From NCBI GenBank assembly GCA_020072585.1, contig JAIQGL010000020.1:53286-117285 (forward strand): a stretch of 64,000 bases of DNA, written 5' to 3'. A model generated the notes under the pieces. The model worked only from the letters and a program-made list of their open reading frames with translations, did no database searches and was not told the DNA's origin. Below, piece after piece: positions 25,853-33,521 of the stretch. The translations under genes and the position numbers were made by a program. The first letter of the stretch is position 1. The number at the start of each line of letters is the position of its first letter. Origin of the DNA: Terriglobia bacterium (GTDB taxonomy: Bacteria > Acidobacteriota > Terriglobia > Terriglobales > Acidobacteriaceae).

Positions 25853-26323
25853 ATGCGCCGATTTTTTGTCTGCATAGCCTTGCTGTTACTCGTTGCCGTT
25901 GCTGGCTCCGCGCAGAAGCCAACTACCGCGCCGTTGTCTCCTGCGGCCCGGGCGGCGATATGGGAACAAGAACTGCGGGATGCAGATCTGGAATTCGCCA
26001 AACAGACTGCTGCTCGCCGGTTGGACGGCTGGATGGATTCCTTCGCTGACGATGCTTCCATCATCCATGACGGCAAGACCGTTACCGGCAAGCAGGCGCT
26101 CAGGGCGTACTACGAACCGGTTTTTGCCAACAAGGATTTCAGCCTGCGCTGGACACCTGCCAGAGCTGAAGCTGCCAAAGACGGAACGCTTGGCTATACC
26201 TTTGGCGATTATGAAGCATTACGCGGCACGTCAGTCTCACGCGGAATGTATGCAACTGTCTGGCGCCGAATCAATGGTCAATGGAAAGTAGTGCTGGATC
26301 TGGGCAGCGCTGCGCGCCAGTAA
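25853..26323 (+). CDS. exported SnoaL/DUF4440-type protein
   Basis: A 156-residue protein with a signal peptide (MRRFFVCIALLLLVAVAGSAQ) and a small NTF2-like alpha+beta barrel: ELRDADLEFAKQTAARRLDGWMDSFADDA, then GKQALRAYYEPVFA and ATVWRRINGQWKVVLDLG at the end. This is the usual DUF4440 pattern. The ATG at 25853 with GGAG six bases upstream is preferred over 25820. The fold binds small molecules or acts as an isomerase in relatives; the role here is unknown. Confidence 0.82.
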   Translation: MRRFFVCIALLLLVAVAGSAQKPTTAPLSPAARAAIWEQELRDADLEFAKQTAARRLDGWMDSFADDASIIHDGKTVTGKQALRAYYEPVFANKDFSLRWTPARAEAAKDGTLGYTFGDYEALRGTSVSRGMYATVWRRINGQWKVVLDLGSAARQ

Positions 26324-26443
26324 TGCGCAGAAGCAAAGCCGCAGAATGAGAATGAGAAGATGGAGCAACTCAGTTTAAAGAAATCTTTTTTTGCCGATGA
26401 AAGCGGTAACCATTCCTCAGTTGATGCATCTATTTAAGTAGAC

Positions 26444-26653
26444 ATGAGATTACAAAGGGAAACCAAAATAAAGCCGCAGCGTTCATCACGGCTGAATAGA
26501 GTCGTTTTCGGTGTGGCCCTCTTATGGCTGGCCACCACATTGCTGTTATTAATGCTGTACCGCACTGGTTCTGCCCATCATGATCGCTCACAAACGCCCT
26601 CGGACCTCGCGCTTCTGGTGTCTCACGCCACCGCGCGGGCTTCCTTTATATAG
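26444..26653 (+). CDS. possible single-span membrane peptide
   Basis: A 69-residue frame with a basic N-terminus and one hydrophobic segment (VVFGVALLWLATTLLLLMLY). The topology is plausible for a small inner-membrane protein. Its last bases overlap the end of the opposite-strand gene at 26623, and no strong Shine-Dalgarno is seen. No function is recognised. The rest of 26324-26622 shows nothing else. Confidence 0.3.
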   Translation: MRLQRETKIKPQRSSRLNRVVFGVALLWLATTLLLLMLYRTGSAHHDRSQTPSDLALLVSHATARASFI

Positions 26654-26862
26654 CGGTCCTTGCACTTCTCTGAGCAGAGGTGGATTGCGCCCAACTCCAG
26701 CACGCGTGCGTCATCCCAGCGGCTCAGGAAACGCAGTGACCGTTGCAGAGCATTCGCGTTCTCTACTTCAATGTCATAGCCCAGGACCCATGAATCTTCG
26801 CCAATCCGCCGGTCTGATTGCGGCCGCACTTTATCGCAGACGTCGCACGTAATCTTGATCAT
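26623..26862 (-). CDS. small zinc-binding-type protein
   Basis: A 79-residue protein starting MIKITCDVCDKVRPQ. C-x2-C near the N-terminus and C-x3-C near the end (LCSEKCKDRYIKE) could hold one zinc ion, as in small treble-clef proteins. The frame continues upstream to 26880, but the ATG at 26862 fits better. It stands alone on the minus strand. Function is unknown. Confidence 0.65.
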   Translation of the reverse strand: MIKITCDVCDKVRPQSDRRIGEDSWVLGYDIEVENANALQRSLRFLSRWDDARVLELGAIHLCSEKCKDRYIKEARAVA

Positions 26863-27117
26863 CGTTAACTCTCCCTGCAATGAGATGACTCTCAGCCGTA
26901 TTGGGTTTGCGGACGAAGACCGATTTCAGAGACTAAATACTCATGTATCACGCAGGCAGCGGTCTCTCCATTGTGCAAAATTGGCATGTGGACTTCTGCT
27001 ATATTCCCTTGGGTTGACCATGGATGCGAGCCCGGCTTGCGCGGCGAGCAGCCTGATCCAGGAGCAGGATGATTTATATAGAAAAAGAGACTGTTGAGCG
27101 GTGTGGAGCGAAGCGAC

Positions 27118-28164
27118 ATGAATAAGCGCATAGCCGCCGTTCCCGGTGATGGCATCGGCAAAGAAGTAATTCCCGCAGCCTTGAGAGTTGTTGAAGCTAC
27201 CGGGGCCGCGGTTGAGCTCACCACGTTTGACTGGTCAGCAGACCGTTACCTGAAAGACGGCACGGCTATCCCGCAGGACGGCTTCACCATGCTGGCGCGT
27301 GACTTTGACGCCATCTTTGTCGGCGCTCTGGGCGACCCGCGCGTGCCCTCCAACATTCATGCCAAGGAAATCCTGCTGGGCATGCGTTTCAAAATGGACC
27401 TTTACGCCAACGTGCGTCCAGTCAAGCTGCTGGATGAGTCGCTCTGCCCACTCAAAGGCGTGAAGCCGGAGCACGTGGACTTTGTTGTGATTCGCGAAAA
27501 CACTGAAGGCCCGTATGTGGATGCAGGCGGCGTGCTCAAGCAGGGAACTGCCGACGAGATCGCCACACAGGAAGATTTCAACACCCGCAAAGGCGTGGAG
27601 CGGGTGATTCGTTTTGCGTTTGAGCTGGCGCGCAAGCAGGGCCGCAAGAAAGTTTTGATGTCAGACAAGTCCAACGTGATGACCTTTGCCGGCGGCCTGT
27701 GGCAGCGGGTCTTCAAGCTGGTCGCCGCCGAGTATCCGGAGATTCAGCCGCAGCACATGTACGTGGATGCGCTCTGCATGCACATGGCGCGCGATCCCAA
27801 GCAGTTTGACGTGATCGTGACCAACAATATGTTTGGCGACATCATCACGGACCTGGCCGCTGCCCTCCAGGGCGGGCTGGGCATGGCTGCCAGCGGGAAC
27901 ATCCATCCCGGCAAGACCTCAATGTTTGAGCCGGTGCATGGCTCCGCGCCGCCGTTTGCGGGAAAGAACATTGCCAACCCGATCGGCGCAATCTCCACGG
28001 CTGCGATGATGCTGGATCATCTTGGCTTTACGCAGGAAGCCGAGCGGATCAATCAGGCCGTGCTGGCCGCAGTACAACAGAAGAAGACCACGGCGGACAT
28101 CGGCGGGAGCCTGGGTACGAAAGAGGCTGCGGAATGGATAGCTCTTTCTGTATCCCGAGCGTAG
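27118..28164 (+). CDS. isocitrate/isopropylmalate dehydrogenase family enzyme
   Basis: A 348-residue NAD(P)-dependent beta-decarboxylating dehydrogenase. The N-terminus is RIAAVPGDGIGKEV. The substrate Arg region is DLYANVRPVKLL. Then come VVIRENTEGPY, the Lys/Asp catalytic area in VDALCMHMARDP, and NMFGDIITDLAAALQGGLGMAASGNI, the family signature. HGSAP marks the cofactor-loop region. It could be 3-isopropylmalate dehydrogenase (leucine synthesis) or a tartrate/D-malate-type enzyme. No leuC or leuD is nearby, so I leave the symbol open. The start is set at ATG 27118. Confidence 0.88.
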   Translation: MNKRIAAVPGDGIGKEVIPAALRVVEATGAAVELTTFDWSADRYLKDGTAIPQDGFTMLARDFDAIFVGALGDPRVPSNIHAKEILLGMRFKMDLYANVRPVKLLDESLCPLKGVKPEHVDFVVIRENTEGPYVDAGGVLKQGTADEIATQEDFNTRKGVERVIRFAFELARKQGRKKVLMSDKSNVMTFAGGLWQRVFKLVAAEYPEIQPQHMYVDALCMHMARDPKQFDVIVTNNMFGDIITDLAAALQGGLGMAASGNIHPGKTSMFEPVHGSAPPFAGKNIANPIGAISTAAMMLDHLGFTQEAERINQAVLAAVQQKKTTADIGGSLGTKEAAEWIALSVSRA

Positions 28165-28381
28165 CGAGGGAGCCCTTCTGCAACGACGATCTCTGGGGAG
28201 CCTCCATTTTCGATTGTTGCCACAGCCTTTCACAAACAAACCGCCTTTGGGTTCCTTCATTACCCAAGTTTTCCCCTGCAAGAAAACCCCAGCACCGCGT
28301 TCTTCTATTTGGCATAGAATCTCGTTTTTCCTCTCCCCCGGTTCGGCCACTCCATAGACCACAAAAAGGATGTGCACGAAT

Positions 28382-29929
28382 ATGCGCGTATATCTGCTCT
28401 CTCTGCTTCTGTTGGCCGGTGCAGCTTCCGGGCTGGCCCAGACCAAGTCCGGCGATAAATCCAGCAACAGCCATGATGACTCCGCAGCCCTGACTGTTTA
28501 CAACCAGTCATTTGCAGTGGTGCGGCAAACGCTTCCGCTGGACCTGAAGAGCGGCACCAACCAGTTGGAAATCACGGACATCACGTCCCACTTGGAGCCG
28601 GATTCGGTTATTCTGCGCGACCTTAAGAGCGGCCGCGACCTGCGCATTCTGGAGCAAAACTACCGCAGTGACGTGGCTTCGCAGGGCCGCCTACTGGCTC
28701 TGTATGAAGGCAAGACCATTGAATTTTTAGTGACGGACAAAGACGGTAACCGCCGGCTCATGCCGGGAAAGATCATTCGCAGCGGATATACGCCGCACTA
28801 TGAAGCTTACAGCGGATACGATCAGCAATATCGCCAGGCGCAGCAGGCTTATGTGGCCGCAGGCAATGGTGAGCCGATCATTGAAATCGATGGCAAGTTA
28901 CAGTTTGGTTTGCCCGGGCAGCCGGTCTTCCCCGCGCTGAGCAATGACACGATTTTGAAACCTACTCTTTCCTGGTTGTTGCAGAGCGATCGCCCCGGCA
29001 ACACCAACGCGGAATTCAGCTATGTGACCGGGGGCATGAGCTGGCACGCCGATTACAACGTGGTGGCCCCCGTCAGCGGCAACCTGCTGGATATTGTCGG
29101 CTGGGTGACGCTTGACAACCAGACCGGCAAGACTTTCCCCAACGCTCACATCAAACTGATGGCCGGTGATGTAAATAAGCTGCGTCCAACGGAGATGGGA
29201 ATGGCGGATGCTAACGGCACGCTCGGTGCCCTGCGCATGGAAGCAGCCGCGCCTGCTGTTACCGAGCGCAGCTTTGATGAATACCATCTTTACACGCTGG
29301 AGCGTGCGACCACCCTCTATGATCGCGAAACCAAACAGGTTGAGTTTGTGCGGGCGGCAGGAGTTCCTTCACAGCGGCTCTATGTTTATGACGGTGTCAA
29401 GATTGATCAGAATTATCGCGGTTATCCCATGGAAAACATCCGCGATATGGAAAATTTTGGAATCCAGTCGAACCCCAAGATCTGGTCGATGGTGGAATTC
29501 AAGAATAGCAAGGAAAACCACCTCGGCCTGCCTCTGCCCAAAGGCCGCGTGCGTTTCTACCGTCGCGATACGGATGGCCAGCTTGAATTCACCGGCGAGA
29601 ACCTGATCGACCACACGCCCAGCGACGAAACCATCCGCCTGTATACCGGCAATGTGTTTGATGCCGTAGGCGAGCGCAAGCGCACTTTCTACAAAATTGA
29701 CCGCAATGCGCACTGCGTGGATGAAAGCTTTGAGATCAAGCTGCGCAACCACAAGAAAGAACCCATGGAGGTTCGTGTGGTGGAGCATCTGTACCGGTGG
29801 ATCAACTGGGACATCTCCAAAAACTCAGACCCATTTAACAAACTGGACAGCAAAACAATTGAATTCCGGGTGCAGGTGCCGCCGGACGGAGAAAAAGTGG
29901 TGACCTACACCGCCCACTACACATGGTAG
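28382..29929 (+). CDS. exported DUF4139-type protein
   Basis: A 515-residue protein with a signal peptide (MRVYLLSLLLLAGAASGLAQ). The beta-rich body contains LTVYNQSFAVVRQTLPLDL and LEITDITSHLEPDSV in the first part, and SYVTGGMSWHADYNVV followed by GWVTLDNQTGKTFPNAHIKLMAGDV in the DUF4139 region. The end reads TIEFRVQVPPDGEKVVTYTAHYTW. It is probably periplasmic or outer-membrane attached. Function is unknown. A strong terminator follows. Confidence 0.85.
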   Translation: MRVYLLSLLLLAGAASGLAQTKSGDKSSNSHDDSAALTVYNQSFAVVRQTLPLDLKSGTNQLEITDITSHLEPDSVILRDLKSGRDLRILEQNYRSDVASQGRLLALYEGKTIEFLVTDKDGNRRLMPGKIIRSGYTPHYEAYSGYDQQYRQAQQAYVAAGNGEPIIEIDGKLQFGLPGQPVFPALSNDTILKPTLSWLLQSDRPGNTNAEFSYVTGGMSWHADYNVVAPVSGNLLDIVGWVTLDNQTGKTFPNAHIKLMAGDVNKLRPTEMGMADANGTLGALRMEAAAPAVTERSFDEYHLYTLERATTLYDRETKQVEFVRAAGVPSQRLYVYDGVKIDQNYRGYPMENIRDMENFGIQSNPKIWSMVEFKNSKENHLGLPLPKGRVRFYRRDTDGQLEFTGENLIDHTPSDETIRLYTGNVFDAVGERKRTFYKIDRNAHCVDESFEIKLRNHKKEPMEVRVVEHLYRWINWDISKNSDPFNKLDSKTIEFRVQVPPDGEKVVTYTAHYTW

Positions 29930-29969
29930 GCATTTGGCCGTATCAGGAATGTAGGTAGTTTTGCGGCAG

Positions 29970-30013
29970 GCGCTGAATATCAGTTTGGACCAATTTGATA
30001 TTCAGCGCTTTGT
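29970..30013 (+). terminator. rho-independent terminator after the DUF4139 gene
   Basis: GCGCTGAATATCA (29970-29982) and TGATATTCAGCGC (29996-30008) form a perfect 13-bp stem, followed by TTTGTTGC and a T-rich stretch. It isolates the RNA region that follows from upstream transcription. Confidence 0.85.
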
Positions 30014-30067
30014 TGCAAGAATTTTTCTTTTCACAATTTCTTTTCAGCAATTCCGTATTTTTCATAT

Positions 30068-30095
30068 TTGCCATTAACCTATAGTTTGCTATTCT
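30068..30095 (+). promoter_or_regulatory. promoter of the first structured RNA
   Basis: TTGCCA (30068-30073) and TATTCT (30090-30095) are 16 bases apart in A/T-rich sequence. The predicted start (about 30101) coincides with the first base of a 9-bp closing stem. Confidence 0.6.
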
Positions 30096-30100
30096 GCTTA

Positions 30101-30236
30101 TGCGTAGGAGTAACGCCCAATGAAATGCACTATCTACAATTCGGTGCGGAGGCTGATGGAACCAGTTGCTGGTTCTGATAGCCTGTGGGCGTTTGATTAT
30201 TCCCTTAGCTAACCTCAGGCGCGTCAGTCCTACGCA
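30101..30236 (+). ncRNA. structured RNA of unrecognised class
   Basis: Nested complementary segments define a compact RNA of about 136 bases. P1 is TGCGTAGGA (30101-30109)/TCCTACGCA (30228-30236). P2 is AACGCCCA (30112-30119)/TGGGCGTT (30186-30193). P3 is AGGCT (30150-30154)/AGCCT (30180-30184). P4 is GAACCAG-TTG-CTGGTTC (30159-30175), with a symmetric 4x4 internal loop between P3 and P4. No protein frame is credible. It is the first element of the RNA region before the Ro60-like gene. I do not recognise the class. Confidence 0.6.
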
Positions 30237-30309
30237 AACCGACCCAAACTTGAGCAACGCTGCAAGCTATTGAGCCTTCAAGCTTAACCTTTGTATTCAT
30301 ACAACGGCT

Positions 30310-30560
30310 TTGAACCCACTGGGTGGCGAAGGTCGCGGTTACTTCATTTGATAAGTGGCATACCGTGGCTGCTTGTTCCCCCAGTTGATGCCAAGGTGAC
30401 GCGCCTTGTTCATACATCTTGGTCAGTGGCGTAGATTGCTGATACTTCGTCGGTCGGCGATCGCCGCAAGGCGACCGTGGTGGTTCAAATCCACGCCGCA
30501 GTCGCCGGTTCCCTGACCATGCTTTCAGTCGGTGGTGGATGACGGGAGATACTTCCTCCA
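30310..30560 (+). ncRNA. Y-RNA-like module A with tRNA-like arm
   Basis: Contains GGTGGCGAAGGTCGCGGTTA followed by CTTC (30322-30345) and an ATTTGAT segment. This resembles the Ro-binding part of Y RNAs (GAAGG...GUUA...AUUGAU in human Y1). TTGTTCCCCC follows at about 30373. Further on is a tRNA-like part: TCGCC-GCAA-GGCGA hairpin (30461-30474), outer pair GGCGAC (30470-30475)/GTCGCC (30501-30506), and a T-arm-like GTGG-TTCAAAT-CCAC (30481-30494). Ends are approximate. Bacterial YrlA RNAs combine a Ro-binding module and a tRNA-like module, so this is the best match. Confidence 0.55.
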
Positions 30561-30599
30561 ACGAATAAGTGCAGCGCAGAGTGGGAGCTCTGCCGGATG

Positions 30600-30960
30600 A
30601 ACTGATCGCTTACCCAAACCGCGGCTAGGCCTGATTAGGCCGAGCCGCATGCATCAAGCGCAAAACGCTGTCTCCTTCCAGCTTGATGCAGAGCGGTTTG
30701 GAGCGAAGCGACAGGCACATGCGATGCACGCTCCTGTTGCTTGTTCCCCGACTGGTTTTGCCGAGCGGCGAGTTGTTGATCGCCGGGTCCGGGTCCCGGC
30801 ACGCGCTGGTTTTGCGTGTGCTGGGGTGAGGACCGCTGTGTCTTAGGCGTTTAGTTTCTCCTTCAAGCCTGGGGCACTGCGGCTTGAGAGCAAAGGTCAG
30901 AATTTCTTTTTTCAGCGTGAGTTTTACCGTCTGAAGAGGTTCACCAAGGACGTGGGCAGG
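30600..30960 (+). ncRNA. structured RNA region, module B (divergent)
   Basis: Strong hairpins follow one another: GCGGCT...AGCCGC enclosing GGCC-N6-GGCC (about 30621-30648), GCATCAAGC/GCTTGATGC (about 30650-30690), GCCGGG/CCCGGC (about 30782-30800) and CAAGCC/GGCTTG (about 30863-30886). GCTTGTTCCCCG at about 30739 repeats the motif of module A. The Y-type GGTGGTGAAG...GTTA hairpin was not found here, so this may be a different RNA or a decayed copy. No protein frame is credible. Confidence 0.35.
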
Positions 30961-31009
30961 ATCTGTTAACACCCTGCTCCCATAACAGCAGTTAGACGTT
31001 GGAACAAGT

Positions 31010-31320
31010 TTTATCGGTGGTGAAGACCAGGGTTACATCGCCTGTCCGTAGGTGCGGGTCCGGTCAACCTGTTGTGCGCAAGTTTGGCGCAATGGTGCTT
31101 TTGGCCAAATCCCGCCGGCATCTCGAGTGCCGTAGTTTCAACCCAGAACGACGGACCACTACACCCGGGTCGATTGTTCCCCGTTTGGAATTTGTTTCCA
31201 GCGTTGGCTGCTTCTTTATTGTCGCTCTGCTCCAAACCGCTGGATGGCAAATTTCGACCGCTGTTTTTCCAGCGCTTGTTGCAGACGGCTCGGCTCGCAA
31301 GTCGGCCTCGCCGTATTTGT
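31010..31320 (+). ncRNA. Y-RNA-like module C
   Basis: GGTGGTGAAGACCAGGGTTA with closing CATCGCC (31016-31042) repeats the Y-type hairpin of modules A and D. GATTGTTCCCCG at about 31172 repeats the downstream motif. Between them are GC-rich segments that could form tRNA-like arms but fold less clearly than in module D. Ends are approximate. No credible protein frame. Confidence 0.5.
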
Positions 31321-31359
31321 TTAACAGAGACGTAGCATGCTGCGTCTCGGCAAAATGAA

Positions 31360-31590
31360 ATCCACTTTGCCGGTGGTGAAGATGAGAGTTACTTCGCCAC
31401 CCTGGAGATGCAGGTATCGATCCCTGCCGCCGCGCTTCGGGTTAGCTGAAGCCGGCGTCGTCTAAGAAGGACGCCAGGAATAAGACACTGTCATCGTGAT
31501 GTTCCCCGGCGCTGGTTTCCGCAGCCATTAGGGCTGCTTAACCCCGCAGCGAACGCTGCTTAGAAAACGAGAATATGAGCTTACGAAAAG
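31360..31590 (+). ncRNA. Y-RNA-like module D with T-arm-like hairpin
   Basis: GGTGGTGAAG (31372-31381) pairs with CTTCGCCACC (31392-31401), a 10-bp stem with one G-U pair and the loop ATGAGAGTTA. A T-arm-like GCAGG-TATCGATC-CCTGC follows (31410-31427). Then come GATGTTCCCCG (about 31498), GCAGCC-ATTA-GGGCTGC (about 31521-31537) and GCAGC-GAAC-GCTGC (about 31546-31559). It directly precedes the gene at 31608, so it may be an independent RNA or the leader of the Ro60 operon. A GAGACG...CGTCTC hairpin lies just before it (31327-31348). Confidence 0.55.
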
Positions 31591-31607
31591 TGTATGGAGG
31601 CACTCCG

Positions 31608-31919
31608 ATGGGCAGCGAATCGCGCTGTGACACGTGCACACATGCGCGTATCATCCAGGGCTATGCTGAGAGCGAGAAGATCGTTTTCTGCAATAGCCTG
31701 TGGGACCCCATCCGGATACCGTTCAGCGTACGCCAGTGCAGCGCTTATGAAGACAAACGTCTGCCTGACGTTGACGACATGAAAGAGATCGCATGGCAGA
31801 TCCGCACCAAAAACGCAGGCAGCGTTGCTGGATTTGTGACCGTGCCTGAAGAAAACGAGTCGCAAGACGAGCAGGCTCCTGCAGATCCGGTAATTGTTCC
31901 GGCTGCAATGAAAGACTAA
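31608..31919 (+). CDS. small Cys-rich protein upstream of the Ro60-like gene
   Basis: A 103-residue protein. ATG at 31608 has GGAGG seven bases upstream and is preferred over 31575. The first half has four cysteines in the order C-x2-C (CDTCTHARII), C (VFCNSL), C (RQCSAYEDKRLPD), suggesting one zinc ion or Fe-S centre. The tail is acidic and disordered (EENESQDEQAPADP). It lies 54 bases before the TROVE gene and is probably co-transcribed. It may bind the same RNAs; that is only inference from position. Confidence 0.7.
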   Translation: MGSESRCDTCTHARIIQGYAESEKIVFCNSLWDPIRIPFSVRQCSAYEDKRLPDVDDMKEIAWQIRTKNAGSVAGFVTVPEENESQDEQAPADPVIVPAAMKD

Positions 31920-31973
31920 CTGCACAGGCTAGTCCCTGTGCACTGCAAGATCTGAAGATCGGAGGGTAACAAC

Positions 31974-33305
31974 ATGGCCCGCATGAACGTACTGAACCTG
32001 AGCGGACTACCGTGGATGAAGGCGAAGCGCACGCACGAGGGCGCTCCGGCGAAGCACATCTCCGCCGAGCAGGAACTGCGCCGGTCTGTCCTGGCCTGCA
32101 TGCTGTGGGAGGACCAGTTTTATGAGGATGGCGTGGCGATCGCCGGGCGCATCCGCGAACTGGTGCCCAAGGTCTCCGCAGAGAAAGTGGCTGCGCTGGC
32201 CGTGGAGGCCCGCGAGAAGATGAAGCTGCGTCACGCGCCGCTGCTGCTGGTGCGTGAGATGGCGCGTCTGGCCACGCACCGCCAGCTGGTCGCGGAGACG
32301 CTGCTCCGCGTGGTCCAGCGGGCCGACGAGCTCAGTGAGTTCGTGGCGCTCTACTGGAGCGAGGGCAAGCAGCCTCTTTCCGCGCAGGTAAAAAAGGGAC
32401 TGGCCGCTGCATTCACCAAGTTTGATGAGTATGCGCTGGCCAAGTACAACCGCGCTTCTCCGGTGAAGCTGCGTGACGTGCTCTTTCTCTGCCACGCCAA
32501 GCCGGTGGATGCCGCGCAGGCTGAGCTGTGGAAGCGTCTCGTCGCCGGAGAGCTGGCCACGCCCGATACCTGGGAGGTGGCTCTCTCCGCCGGCGCCGGC
32601 GTCGATAAGCGCGAGGCATGGGAGCGGCTGCTCGCGGAGAACAAGCTGGGAGCGCTGGCCCTGTTGCGTAACCTGCGCAACATGGCGGAGGCCAAGGTGG
32701 ATGAGCAGATGGTCCGTACTGGTCTGTATCGCATGAAGACCGAGCGTGTGCTGCCGTTCCGCTTCATCGCCGCTGCGCGTTACGCGCCGCGGTGGGAGCC
32801 GGAGCTGGAAAAGGCGATGCTCCGTTCGCTTGAGGGACAGGCCAGGCTGCCGGGCAAGACTGTGCTCCTGGTTGACGTTTCCGGTTCCATGGACGCGCCG
32901 CTTTCGCGCCGTGCGGAGATGCGCCGCAATGACGCGGCCTACGGGCTGGCGGTGTTGCTGCGAGAGATCGCCGAGCAGGTGAGTATCTATAGCTTTTCGG
33001 ACAAGCTGGTGCGGGTGCCTTCGCGTCAGGGTTTTGCCCTGCGCGACGCGCTGAACGCCAGCCAGCCGCACAGCGGAACGTATCTGGGCAAGGCGCTGAG
33101 TGAGATCGAGGAGAAGTATGACCACTTGATCGTGATCACCGACGAGCAGTCGCACGACTCTGTCCCGAACCCTAAGGCGCGTGGTTACGTGATCAATGTG
33201 GCCAGCTTCCAGAACGGCGTGGGCTACGGCAAGTGGGTGCACATCGATGGCTGGAGCGATTCAGTGATCGAGTACATCCGCGCCGCCGAGCCGACGTTGG
33301 AGTAA
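31974..33305 (+). CDS. rsr: Ro60 orthologue (TROVE and VWA domains; Rsr)
   Basis: A 443-residue RNA-binding ring protein. Residues about 1-290 are the alpha-helical TROVE domain (HISAEQELRRSVLACMLWEDQFYEDG, LLLVREMARLATHR, YWSEGKQPLSAQVKKGLAAAF, RDVLFLCHAKP). Residues about 297-440 form a VWA domain with a complete MIDAS: DVSGSM near 301, Thr in SGTYLG, and Asp in VITDEQS. Bacterial Ro proteins bind Y RNAs and, in Deinococcus, work with PNPase in RNA degradation and quality control. The Shine-Dalgarno GGAGGG lies seven bases before the ATG. The Y-like RNA modules upstream fit this role. A terminator follows. Confidence 0.93.
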   Translation: MARMNVLNLSGLPWMKAKRTHEGAPAKHISAEQELRRSVLACMLWEDQFYEDGVAIAGRIRELVPKVSAEKVAALAVEAREKMKLRHAPLLLVREMARLATHRQLVAETLLRVVQRADELSEFVALYWSEGKQPLSAQVKKGLAAAFTKFDEYALAKYNRASPVKLRDVLFLCHAKPVDAAQAELWKRLVAGELATPDTWEVALSAGAGVDKREAWERLLAENKLGALALLRNLRNMAEAKVDEQMVRTGLYRMKTERVLPFRFIAAARYAPRWEPELEKAMLRSLEGQARLPGKTVLLVDVSGSMDAPLSRRAEMRRNDAAYGLAVLLREIAEQVSIYSFSDKLVRVPSRQGFALRDALNASQPHSGTYLGKALSEIEEKYDHLIVITDEQSHDSVPNPKARGYVINVASFQNGVGYGKWVHIDGWSDSVIEYIRAAEPTLE

Positions 33306-33323
33306 AATCCTCGCACACTAGCC

Positions 33324-33360
33324 AGGCGACCTTCAGAAATGAGGGTCGCCTGTTTTTATT
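33324..33360 (+). terminator. rho-independent terminator of the Ro60-like operon
   Basis: AGGCGACC (33324-33331) and GGTCGCCT (33344-33351) form an 8-bp stem followed by GTTTTTATT. Confidence 0.88.
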
Positions 33361-33521
33361 GTGGCGCCCCAAAAAACTTTGAAACACGGGTGAACGGAGG
33401 AAGCAGAGGAATTCATTTCAAACGGATTCGTGAGCTTCGGCGATTTTGGCGATCATGGCAATTCTGGGAATTGAACGATTTATTGTTACCATTGAAGCTG
33501 GAGCCGTTTTTGATCTTCCCA

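Noticed and set aside
30477..30506. Ordinary tRNA gene suggested by GGTTCAAATCC
   Set aside because: No acceptor, D and anticodon arms in the right spacing; fits better as the tRNA-like part of a Y RNA.
32007..33242. Long minus-strand open frame opposite the Ro60-like gene
   Set aside because: His/Arg/Leu-rich shadow frame; the plus-strand TROVE-VWA protein is unambiguous.
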